Positions 1 through 5,882 of a stretch of 6,521 bases of DNA are shown here, piece after piece (the stretch's first letter is position 1; every line of letters begins with the position of its first letter). Where the stretch lies: positions 1-6,521 of the forward strand of contig CALKWL010000033.1 of NCBI GenBank assembly GCA_938004235.1, given 5' to 3'. Origin of the DNA: an uncultured Gammaproteobacteria bacterium. Its GTDB lineage: Bacteria; Pseudomonadota; Gammaproteobacteria; Halothiobacillales; Halothiobacillaceae. The notes under the pieces are model-generated. The model did no database searches. It was not told where the DNA came from and was given only the letters and a program-made list of their open reading frames with translations. Position numbers and translations under genes: made by a program.

Positions 1-1626
1 TACAGAAGGGACTCTATAAATAACATCGGTGCCCCTAGTTATTGTTTCATTCCCTACTGTTAGCATATGCTCGTCTTTGAGCCTGTGCCTAATGCTGATT
101 GGCGGAATACCAGCTTCGACAGCCGCGTCAATAAGTTGCGCCGTCATCCATCCCGCGTCAGTTCCTATTGTACCACACTTTAGGTTATTTCGCAAGGCTT
201 GTTCAAAGATAAGGAGTTTCTCTTCTGGCAGGGGTGCAACTGCATTGACCCTGCTAGTCCTGACCATCTTTGTCATATATTTCGCTGCTTTAGCGGCGAC
301 AACTGGGTTGGGCGGTTCTGCTTCGTCAATAACTACATTAACTTCGGGGCTTTCTTCGGCGGCATTGTCGTCCACTGTCACGGACGGCTGTTCGGAATCG
401 CCCATCATTGCCAGATATTCATTCTTTAAGTCCCCATCGTCTACCGCCATTAAGCGGGCAACTTCGGGGGTAATCTGTTGTGACTCCAGCATAATCTTGC
501 GGGTGTTGGCACGAATGGTTCGCAGGTTGGCTTGCTCCAATTCTGCCAATGCGTCTTGGGGCTTATACCTGAAGGACACGTTGGCGGGCAAAACATTGTG
601 CAGCCGCATCTTTTGTTCAATTAGCTTGATCCACATCTGCGCTCCCCTTGTGCGGGATTTGCGGTCAAGCGTCTCCGACTGAGATGCAGTACCTAAGTTT
701 CCACCTGGCAAAGGAGCAAGGTCTTGGAAGTCCCCGCCAGAAGCGAGTGCTAACAAAGTAATGTACCACTTCATTAGGGTATCTTCGTCAAAATTGTCTG
801 GCAAGGAAGCAAGGTCGATCTGGACGTGGCTTACTTGGGCGTTCGGGTCCAAGCTCGCCATCATTATAGGCTCCATATACCGATGTAGCCCCGCATTGTC
901 TGCTTCTAGTTGAGCGATTACCTTAGCGTTATCTAGTTCGTGTTGTGCAACACCGCCTACTAGATGCAGTGCTTTTGAGAAGCGTCCCGAAACCTTCTCT
1001 TCCTTGTATTTTTGGACTTCGCTAATTACCCTAGCGCCTTCCAGCACCCTAGAAACAAAACAAATCTGTCTGCCACGATAGTCGTCCGATGGGTGGGGCA
1101 TTTCTTCGATAGTCATTACCCGCCACCACGGCAACTTTTTAATTTCATTGTTGTCATCTATGTATAGAACCGGGTACATGGGGTTGCCGGTCCGAATACA
1201 CCTATCCGCGGATAAATGGACAACGCCCAGTAAAGGCCCTGTTTCAGGGGGCCTGCCACGTAATGGTTTATCCCGCACAATTTCGATGAAGCCCGCATTG
1301 TCCTGGGTTAGAACATCAAAGGCCGTTTTCATAATGGTTGGAATCCAGTCTGATCCCAACAAAGCCTCCTGAACGCGCCTAGCAGTACGGGGCGGACCAT
1401 CAATCTCCCACGGCAACGCTGCACGAGATACGGCAATGTTAAATATCGTTGCCTTTAAAAAAGGCTCTATGTTTATGAACTCGCGCAACTGCCTGTCTCG
1501 CCGAACCCAGTTTGCCCCCCACGGCTCTATCTCTGAGCCAATTGTAGTAAACATAAAGGTGATTGAATTGGCTAAATCCGGGTCAGGCATAGCCCTTATA
1601 GAACGTTGATATAAAGTATTGTCCAT
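1..1626 (-). CDS. Phage portal protein, partial (C-terminus beyond left edge)
   Basis: The reading frame is open for 542 codons from an ATG at 1626 to the left edge, without a stop. The start lies one base after the terminase stop (TAA-A-ATG), so translation is probably coupled. Portal proteins form the dodecameric ring through which the terminase pumps DNA into the procapsid. The N-terminal half reads like a portal: FLKATIFNIAVSRAALPWEI at 56-75, a DNAGFIEIV segment at 109-117, and VVHLSADRCIRTGNPMYPV at 135-153 followed by KLPWWRVMTIEEMPHP at 164-179. A QSETLDRKSRTRGAQMWIKLIEQKM-like helix at about 316-340 fits the portal stem/clip region. Residues 411-441 are acidic and low in complexity (a likely linker). 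They lead into a further segment of about 100 residues, so the product exceeds a typical core of about 400-450 residues. The family call is from motif pattern and position, not from a search. Confidence 0.82.
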   Translation of the reverse strand, partial: MDNTLYQRSIRAMPDPDLANSITFMFTTIGSEIEPWGANWVRRDRQLREFINIEPFLKATIFNIAVSRAALPWEIDGPPRTARRVQEALLGSDWIPTIMKTAFDVLTQDNAGFIEIVRDKPLRGRPPETGPLLGVVHLSADRCIRTGNPMYPVLYIDDNNEIKKLPWWRVMTIEEMPHPSDDYRGRQICFVSRVLEGARVISEVQKYKEEKVSGRFSKALHLVGGVAQHELDNAKVIAQLEADNAGLHRYMEPIMMASLDPNAQVSHVQIDLASLPDNFDEDTLMKWYITLLALASGGDFQDLAPLPGGNLGTASQSETLDRKSRTRGAQMWIKLIEQKMRLHNVLPANVSFRYKPQDALAELEQANLRTIRANTRKIMLESQQITPEVARLMAVDDGDLKNEYLAMMGDSEQPSVTVDDNAAEESPEVNVVIDEAEPPNPVVAAKAAKYMTKMVRTSRVNAVAPLPEEKLLIFEQALRNNLKCGTIGTDAGWMTAQLIDAAVEAGIPPISIRHRLKDEHMLTVGNETITRGTDVIYRVPSV

Positions 1627-1627
1627 T

Positions 1628-3073
1628 TTAGATATTTAACCTCATACACTCGTAGCAGGCCATTGATAGTGCAACTGCTGCGTCTATTTTGTAGGAACTG
1701 ATTATTTTAACCAATCTACGTTTCTTTGAATCGTCATCTATCTTTGACCCTGCATTAGAAATATGTTCTCTCAGTTCTGGGTCGCCAGAGTGGGCCAGTT
1801 TCTTTTGGATGATGTAGTCATATAAATCTTGGTCAGCAATTGCTCGTAGATTTTGTTGCGAGAAAGGCGAACACCAAGCCACCCCCTCTCTAAACAACCT
1901 GGACATCATATCATGTAACTGGGTGACATCGTAAGCTATCTCTAGTACATTATACTGTTTGCATATATTACGTATAAATAGTTCTGGACCAGGGTCTCCT
2001 TCAGTCCCTAAGAAGTCTATTTTGCCATTGTCTGGAGGTCGCCAGATTTTACAAAAGCGGACAGCCAGTCTTTTTCTATCATTAGGGTGGCGTGTAACCC
2101 CGACAACGGCGAAGTTGTCCCGGCTTACAGCGCCGTCAACCCCTAACACAACCGCATCCGCCCAGCCGCCCTTGCCTTTAGGGGCCAACGGGGGTAGGGA
2201 TTCTTCTAGTGAATCCCATAAGAACATATTTTCTATAAAGCGGTTGTCGTTTTCGCCATCACCCCATTCTCCTTCAAGGCGGATTAGCTTTTCTTGCTCA
2301 TTAAGGGGCGCACCTCTAGCTTCCACAAATTCTTCATCAAGGTTCCCTGCGGCAACGTTGTCAATAGTCCGTAGGGTTATAACTTTGGCCATTTGCTTAA
2401 ATTCAAAGTGGGGGTCTTTTTCCTTTATGGGGCCAAAGTAATCATACATAAAATGGGGTCTGGCAGGGGTGCTAGTAACAAATAGTTGAGGCGGTTCGCC
2501 TTTAGGGCCAACCAAACGAGTACGGCCAGTCAGCACCCGAACAACTTCTGGGTCTGCCATGCCTCTCATTTCATCCACATAAGCGAAGTGCAGGTTTGGA
2601 CCTTCAAAGCGGATAGGCTTATCAATCCCACCACAAATTAGTTCGGAGAAGCCTCCATACATGTTGGATATTACCAAGGAGAATGTGGCTTCGTGGGGCT
2701 GCCACTCCTTACTTCTTCGATGCTGTTGGGATGGGGGGACTAAATCCCACGGACACCAGCGCCGAAACTCTGCCCATGTGGATTTCTTAAAATGGGGCAA
2801 ATTATGTGAAACCATGACTCCACTCATGCCCCGTCGTAGCCTTTCAAGCGTTTTTATAATGCCAGCGACGGACTTCCCCGATCCTTCGCCCCCTTTTATT
2901 AGGCAGTATCGGGGAGTGTCTGAATAAACCCAGTCATATTCTTCCTGAGTATGCGGGGTGTATATTCGGCCTGTATCAGAATTTATATATTGTTGGGGCC
3001 ATTCAGGAGCAACAACAACCGCATCAATGGCTTTATCTAAAATCTTTTGCAGTTTGGCGTCCATTTGGTACAT
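1628..3073 (-). CDS. Terminase large subunit (packaging ATPase-nuclease)
   Basis: This 481-residue protein is the motor that translocates and cuts phage DNA at the portal. The ATPase domain has a Walker A P-loop GGEGSGKS at 61-68, a Walker B strand LHFAYVDEM at 161-169 (D167, E168), and a coupling motif LFVTSTP at 197-203. The C-terminal RNase H-like nuclease domain shows three spaced acidic positions: VVLGVDGAVS (D313), LEIAYDVTQL (D382) and KIDAAVALSMA (D464). These are the expected metal-binding residues. The length is normal for a complete TerL. The start ATG at 3073 is one base from the upstream gene's stop and has a weak GGGG six bases ahead. A second in-frame ATG lies three codons on and cannot be excluded. 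The gene sits between a small-terminase candidate and the portal, the classic packaging order. Confidence 0.95.
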   Translation of the reverse strand: MYQMDAKLQKILDKAIDAVVVAPEWPQQYINSDTGRIYTPHTQEEYDWVYSDTPRYCLIKGGEGSGKSVAGIIKTLERLRRGMSGVMVSHNLPHFKKSTWAEFRRWCPWDLVPPSQQHRRSKEWQPHEATFSLVISNMYGGFSELICGGIDKPIRFEGPNLHFAYVDEMRGMADPEVVRVLTGRTRLVGPKGEPPQLFVTSTPARPHFMYDYFGPIKEKDPHFEFKQMAKVITLRTIDNVAAGNLDEEFVEARGAPLNEQEKLIRLEGEWGDGENDNRFIENMFLWDSLEESLPPLAPKGKGGWADAVVLGVDGAVSRDNFAVVGVTRHPNDRKRLAVRFCKIWRPPDNGKIDFLGTEGDPGPELFIRNICKQYNVLEIAYDVTQLHDMMSRLFREGVAWCSPFSQQNLRAIADQDLYDYIIQKKLAHSGDPELREHISNAGSKIDDDSKKRRLVKIISSYKIDAAVALSMACYECMRLNI

Positions 3074-3074
3074 G

Positions 3075-3596
3075 CTAGACCCCGATCTTTATGCGACGCA
3101 ATTCTGCCAATACACGCTCCCTTTCTTCGGGGCTGCTTATATTCGTAGTTACTATATGCAATAGTTGCCCAATCAAGGTTTGGACTTGGTGTTCCGTAAT
3201 CATCTCCGACGCTTTCTGCCGCCTGCGTATTTCGGAATCCTTTGTCTTACGAATTATATCTAGCAAAGACATTAGTTGTCGCCATGCAGAATATTCGTAA
3301 GTGTAGCCTTCGGTTAATATTCGTTCAAGGTCGTCTCGCGCTTTATTCATCTTAATCTGATCGCTGGTACGACCGTAGGCATCAAAATCCTTGCGTGCTT
3401 CGTCATATCTACTATAGGCATCATGGGCGTCTTTCCACCGCTGCGGGTTATCGTTTTCCGCCATGCGTGAAAGAAGGTCGTCCTTTCTAGCAGAAAGTAA
3501 CTCCAATTCGTCCCGATGCTCAACGGCTTCACTGCCATCCAGCCTGCGGTAATATTCAGCCATTCTGGCAGGAAGCTTTCTTTTTGATATTGCCAT
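3075..3596 (-). CDS. Helical protein in small-terminase position (putative TerS)
   Basis: From the ATG at 3596 this gives 173 residues starting MAISKRKLPARMAEYY. The protein is highly charged and almost entirely helical, with an acidic/basic stretch at about 17-80 and a second long helix near 105-140 (W..LMSLLDIIRKTKDSEIRRRQKASEMI). It ends in a segment, EHQVQTLIGQLLHIV, that resembles the oligomerising tail of proteins found just upstream of TerL in many phages. A small terminase would recognise viral DNA and load the motor. No clear helix-turn-helix can be read, so this rests mainly on position. The frame also extends to an ATG at 3671, but that start falls inside the promoter/palindrome region and is less likely. 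A purine stretch AAGG lies about 14 bases ahead of the chosen start. An out-of-frame ATG seven bases upstream of it could open a 15-codon leader. Confidence 0.6.
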   Translation of the reverse strand: MAISKRKLPARMAEYYRRLDGSEAVEHRDELELLSARKDDLLSRMAENDNPQRWKDAHDAYSRYDEARKDFDAYGRTSDQIKMNKARDDLERILTEGYTYEYSAWRQLMSLLDIIRKTKDSEIRRRQKASEMITEHQVQTLIGQLLHIVTTNISSPEERERVLAELRRIKIGV

Positions 3597-3637
3597 AGTA
3601 CATAATGATACCTTACTGCCCACTATTGTCCGTAGGC

Positions 3638-3643
3638 TATAAT
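3638..3643 (+). promoter_or_regulatory. Candidate -10 box (TATAAT) for the rightward operon
   Basis: There is a perfect TATAAT hexamer in the 127-base gap between divergent genes, about 80 bases ahead of the holin-like gene. The only -35 candidate is weak: TTACTG at 3613-3618, with a 19-base spacer. The promoter may therefore need an activator or a phage-specific sigma or RNA polymerase. The surrounding AT-rich block (3638-3650) reads TATATT/TATTAT on the other strand and could also serve the leftward packaging operon, but I see no good -35 there. Confidence 0.45.
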
Positions 3644-3648
3644 ATAAA

Positions 3649-3672
3649 TATGTCCTGTTTCTGTAGGACATA
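3649..3672. promoter_or_regulatory. 24-bp perfect palindrome, candidate operator
   Basis: The left arm TATGTCCT (3649-3656) and right arm AGGACATA (3665-3672) are exact reverse complements around an 8-base centre. The element starts six bases after the TATAAT box, covering the expected transcription start. This is a usual place for a dimeric repressor to bind. It could also form a hairpin at the 5' end of the rightward transcript. No repressor gene is present in the window. Confidence 0.5.
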
Positions 3673-3709
3673 ACATTGCGAAAGTTAAACAGTAGGGGAT
3701 AATTAAGTC

Positions 3710-3715
3710 AAGGAG
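3710..3715 (+). promoter_or_regulatory. Strong ribosome binding site of the rightward operon
   Basis: AAGGAG lies eight bases ahead of the ATG at 3724. It matches the anti-Shine-Dalgarno consensus and fixes that start. It is stronger than the sites of the packaging genes, which suggests high expression of the first small membrane protein. Confidence 0.8.
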
Positions 3716-3723
3716 ATAAAACT

Positions 3724-4008
3724 ATGCCTACACAAATAATGTTAGTCGCAGGTGCGGCAATCAGTATTATATTTGAGTGGTTTCCGTGGGTCAGCCAATG
3801 GTTCGAGTCCCTAGCCCCTAATTATAAGAAAGCGGTTATGGCGGGCGTTCTATTTCTGGCAACTGCGGGTATTTTGGGGGCAGCTTGTCTAGGTAAGACG
3901 GACATTGTTGCCTGTAATGAAGTTGGGGTTTGGGACGCTATTGGTGCATACGTTGTTGTCTTAGCGGGCAACCAGGCTACCCACCTGTTGACAAAAAAGG
4001 TTGAGTAG
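3724..4008 (+). CDS. Small three-helix membrane protein, holin-like
   Basis: This 94-residue protein has three hydrophobic segments, at about 3-20, 36-56 (AVMAGVLFLATAGILGAACLG) and 70-88 (AIGAYVVVLAGNQATHLLT), and ends in a short charged tail (KKVE). Size, segment number and charged C-terminus fit a phage holin, which would form lesions in the inner membrane at the time of lysis. Small phage membrane proteins with a similar ANQAT..LT-type ending occur in phage genomes, but holins are poorly conserved in sequence, so the call is inferential. It is the first gene of the rightward operon, with a strong AAGGAG site. Its TAG stop overlaps the next start by one base. Two cysteines (55 and 64) flank a short loop and could form a disulphide if that loop is periplasmic. 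Confidence 0.6.
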   Translation: MPTQIMLVAGAAISIIFEWFPWVSQWFESLAPNYKKAVMAGVLFLATAGILGAACLGKTDIVACNEVGVWDAIGAYVVVLAGNQATHLLTKKVE

Positions 4009-4292
4009 TGAATTCTACCGAAATTGTAACCATCATGGGGGTGGTTACTGCGCTTGGAGCTATGCCTGTAATGGCGTGGCTAATTTCAAAGCTATATCGC
4101 CAAAAGCCGCGCCAAACAGCTTTGTTATTGTTTTGGGCGTTTAACTTTATGTTGAGCGGCTTGCTTTGCTTGGGCTGGTGGTCAGCTTATTTGGGGCATC
4201 CCCCCGCGGGCACGTGGTTTAGGCTGGCCGGGGTTTATATGTTGCTCGCCCTAACGTTTTTGGCGACGATGGACACGATAAGGCTAAAGTGA
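4008..4292 (+). CDS. Second small membrane protein of the lysis-like cassette
   Basis: This 94-residue protein starts at a GTG that overlaps the preceding stop (TAGTG), with AAGG seven bases upstream, so it is probably translationally coupled. It has hydrophobic segments at about 6-28, 37-60 and 70-88, with a basic loop (KLYRQKPRQ) between the first two. The second segment is rich in Trp, Leu and Cys. I do not recognise a family. Its position directly after a holin-like gene, with matching size and topology, suggests a second holin or an antiholin, but a membrane protein unrelated to lysis is also possible. Confidence 0.7.
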   Translation: MNSTEIVTIMGVVTALGAMPVMAWLISKLYRQKPRQTALLLFWAFNFMLSGLLCLGWWSAYLGHPPAGTWFRLAGVYMLLALTFLATMDTIRLK

Positions 4293-4774
4293 TGAACGCT
4301 GTAGATATTGCCACCCTTCTCGCTGCGTTTGGCGGTTTGATAACCGGGCTAGCTTCTATTTATAAAGCATATAGTGATAAGAAAACGGCTATTGATTTAG
4401 GGGCTATCCAACAGCAGGAAATAGAAGATAAGGTCCGTGCTAGCCTATGGGTACAAGTCCAGGGGACAATAGATAGACAAAACAGACAAATTTTAGAACT
4501 AACAGGCCAACTCGACAAACAATTTGCCAAGACTACAGAGCTGTCCGATCATGTAGATGAACTGTATGGTAGACTTAGAGAAGTAACCACGGAAAGAGAT
4601 GGGCTGCGGAAAGATATAGGCAGACTAGCCCTTCAAGTTGAGGAATTAACTAATAAAGTAAGAAATATTACCGAAGAAAGAGACTTGCTGCAAGTAAGGG
4701 TGTCAGAATTAGAAAGAGAAGTTGTTCTGCTTCAAGAAGAGAACAAAAAGCTGAGGAAACAAGATGGCAAGTGA
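4292..4774 (+). CDS. Membrane-anchored coiled-coil protein (spanin-like topology)
   Basis: This 160-residue protein has one N-terminal hydrophobic segment (about 5-24, IATLLAAFGGLITGLASIY) followed by a long charged helix. From about 55 to 156 it shows continuous heptad-like spacing of Leu/Val/Ile among Glu, Lys and Arg, as expected for a coiled coil. A single anchor plus a coiled coil is the layout of inner-membrane spanins, which help disrupt the envelope in Gram-negative hosts. However, no lipoprotein partner or embedded outer-spanin frame is seen, so this is only one reading; a structural or tail-associated role is the alternative. The ATG at 4292 shares one base with the previous stop (TGATG) and has AAGG eight bases ahead. 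A GTG one codon earlier is a less likely start. The base composition is AT-rich compared with the genes that follow. Confidence 0.75.
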   Translation: MNAVDIATLLAAFGGLITGLASIYKAYSDKKTAIDLGAIQQQEIEDKVRASLWVQVQGTIDRQNRQILELTGQLDKQFAKTTELSDHVDELYGRLREVTTERDGLRKDIGRLALQVEELTNKVRNITEERDLLQVRVSELEREVVLLQEENKKLRKQDGK

Positions 4775-5558
4775 AGCAGTTGGCGGAACCCCAATGACAG
4801 TTTATGTGGATCAGCACCGCAAAGTAGAAGGCGGCTCTGCCACCCCCGTCTACATAACGAATCTGGCGGGTGCAGGGCCGGACCCAACAGGTGCAACAGA
4901 CGGATTCGTGTGGACCGCCGATGGGGCGGGCGGTGCTGGGTGGGAAGGCGTGCCCGGTGCGGTAACGCCAGACGTGGATGATTTGACCACTACTACCGGC
5001 GTTGCGAACGATATGCTACGAGTAGGTGCGGGGGGCGGGCTGGAGTACCGCACCCCCGCGGAGGTGCTATCCGACATTGGTGCGGCGGGGACGGCCAGTT
5101 TGGCCAATTACCTGCCCCTGGCCGGCGGGACAATGAGCGGCAACATCGCCATGAGCGGGGCGCAAACGGTGGACGGCGTGGATGTGAGCGCGCTCGGCTC
5201 CACCGTCAGCGGGCACGTAGGCAGCACCAGCAACCCGCACAGCGTCACGGCAGCACAGGCGGGGGCGCTGCCGCTGGATGGCGCGATTCTGAGCAAAAGC
5301 GGGGCGTACCAACTCGCGGCGGGGGACGAGGGCAAAATCATTGAGTGCGACGGCACGTTTACGATTACTGCGCCGGACGGGCTGGATGCCGGGTTCCAGG
5401 TGGCGCTGGTCAATGTCGGGACGGGCATTATCACCGTCGCGGCCTCGACCACGCTCCAGGCGAAGGGCGCGGCATATACGCTGGCCAACCAATACGGGAT
5501 GGCCACACTGTACCACCGGGGGGCAAACGTGTGGCTCCTGGCCGGCGATCTAACCTAA
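4764..5558 (+). CDS. Tail fibre / receptor-binding-like protein
   Basis: This 264-residue protein overlaps the end of the coiled-coil gene by 11 bases and has GAGG seven bases ahead of its ATG. It carries sequence signatures common in phage tail fibres: a PAEVLSDIGA element at 98-107, the LPLAGGTMSGNI motif at 117-128, and a GHVGSTSNPHSVTAAQAGA element at 150-168 of the NPH-VT-AQ-GA type. The middle is rich in Gly, Ala, Thr and Ser. Residues about 171-264 look like a compact beta domain (AGDEGKIIECDGTFTITAPDG, then VALVNVGTGIITVAAS and a terminal NVWLLAGDLT), plausibly the tip that contacts the host. The protein is short for a full fibre, so it may be a distal or accessory fibre. Composition jumps to high GC within the first ~150 bases of the gene, a sign of a module join. 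Confidence 0.78.
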   Translation: MASEAVGGTPMTVYVDQHRKVEGGSATPVYITNLAGAGPDPTGATDGFVWTADGAGGAGWEGVPGAVTPDVDDLTTTTGVANDMLRVGAGGGLEYRTPAEVLSDIGAAGTASLANYLPLAGGTMSGNIAMSGAQTVDGVDVSALGSTVSGHVGSTSNPHSVTAAQAGALPLDGAILSKSGAYQLAAGDEGKIIECDGTFTITAPDGLDAGFQVALVNVGTGIITVAASTTLQAKGAAYTLANQYGMATLYHRGANVWLLAGDLT

Positions 5559-5576
5559 CGATAGAGGAGACGAGAC

Positions 5577-5882
5577 ATGGCAAACTTTGTACACATCAAC
5601 ATGAATCGGCAAGATGGCGCGGCGGTGATTTCGGCGCTGTCGCAAATTTCAGCGGGGCTGGGCACGCTGGCTGAATTGAACGGGCGGCGGGCAGAGGCCA
5701 TCGCGGCCGGGCAGGCGGAAATGCAAGCCATTTTTGGCCCGTCAACATTGGCAGAGGCGCAGGTGCTGTCCGACCGCTGGGACGCGCTGTTGCAGGCGCT
5801 CGAAGGCACTGTACCGGAGTGGGCGGCAAATGACCCGTATGCGCTGCTGCGCGACCTCATCAACCAGACGGTGAGGGCGTAA
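5577..5882 (+). CDS. Hypothetical helical protein downstream of the tail fibre
   Basis: I do not recognise this 101-residue protein. It begins MANFVHINMNRQDGAAVIS and is predicted by eye to be largely helical. It has an Ala/Glu/Gln-rich amphipathic stretch at about 14-50 and a second helix near 58-80, and it ends in DPYALLRDLINQTVRA. There are no cysteines, no membrane segment and no signal peptide. An excellent GAGGAG site sits seven bases ahead of the ATG. The TAA stop overlaps the next ATG (TAATG). Its place between a fibre gene and a surface-protein gene suggests a fibre-assembly chaperone, connector or small virion protein, but nothing in the sequence settles this. It shares the high GC of its neighbours. 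Confidence 0.8.
   Translation: MANFVHINMNRQDGAAVISALSQISAGLGTLAELNGRRAEAIAAGQAEMQAIFGPSTLAEAQVLSDRWDALLQALEGTVPEWAANDPYALLRDLINQTVRA

Noticed and set aside
29..682. A 217-codon plus-strand reading frame across the left edge
   Set aside because: It lies opposite the portal gene, whose minus-strand frame is open for 542 codons with portal motifs. The plus-strand translation is Ser/Leu/Ala-rich with no recognisable domain and no good ribosome binding site.
1959..2441. A 160-codon plus-strand frame inside the terminase
   Set aside because: It is antisense to the terminase nuclease region and reads as low-complexity Ser/Pro-rich sequence. The terminase on the other strand is beyond doubt.
3597..3671. 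Longer start for the small-terminase candidate at 3671
   Set aside because: It would place the first 25 codons across the palindrome and the AT-rich promoter block. The added residues look unlike the charged helical protein, and the ATG at 3596 gives a more typical N-terminus.
5067..5516. Long minus-strand frames opposite the fibre gene (also 5108-5506)
   Set aside because: GC-rich coding DNA often leaves antisense frames open. These translations are Arg/Pro/Ala-rich and featureless, while the plus strand carries tail-fibre motifs and a proper ribosome binding site.
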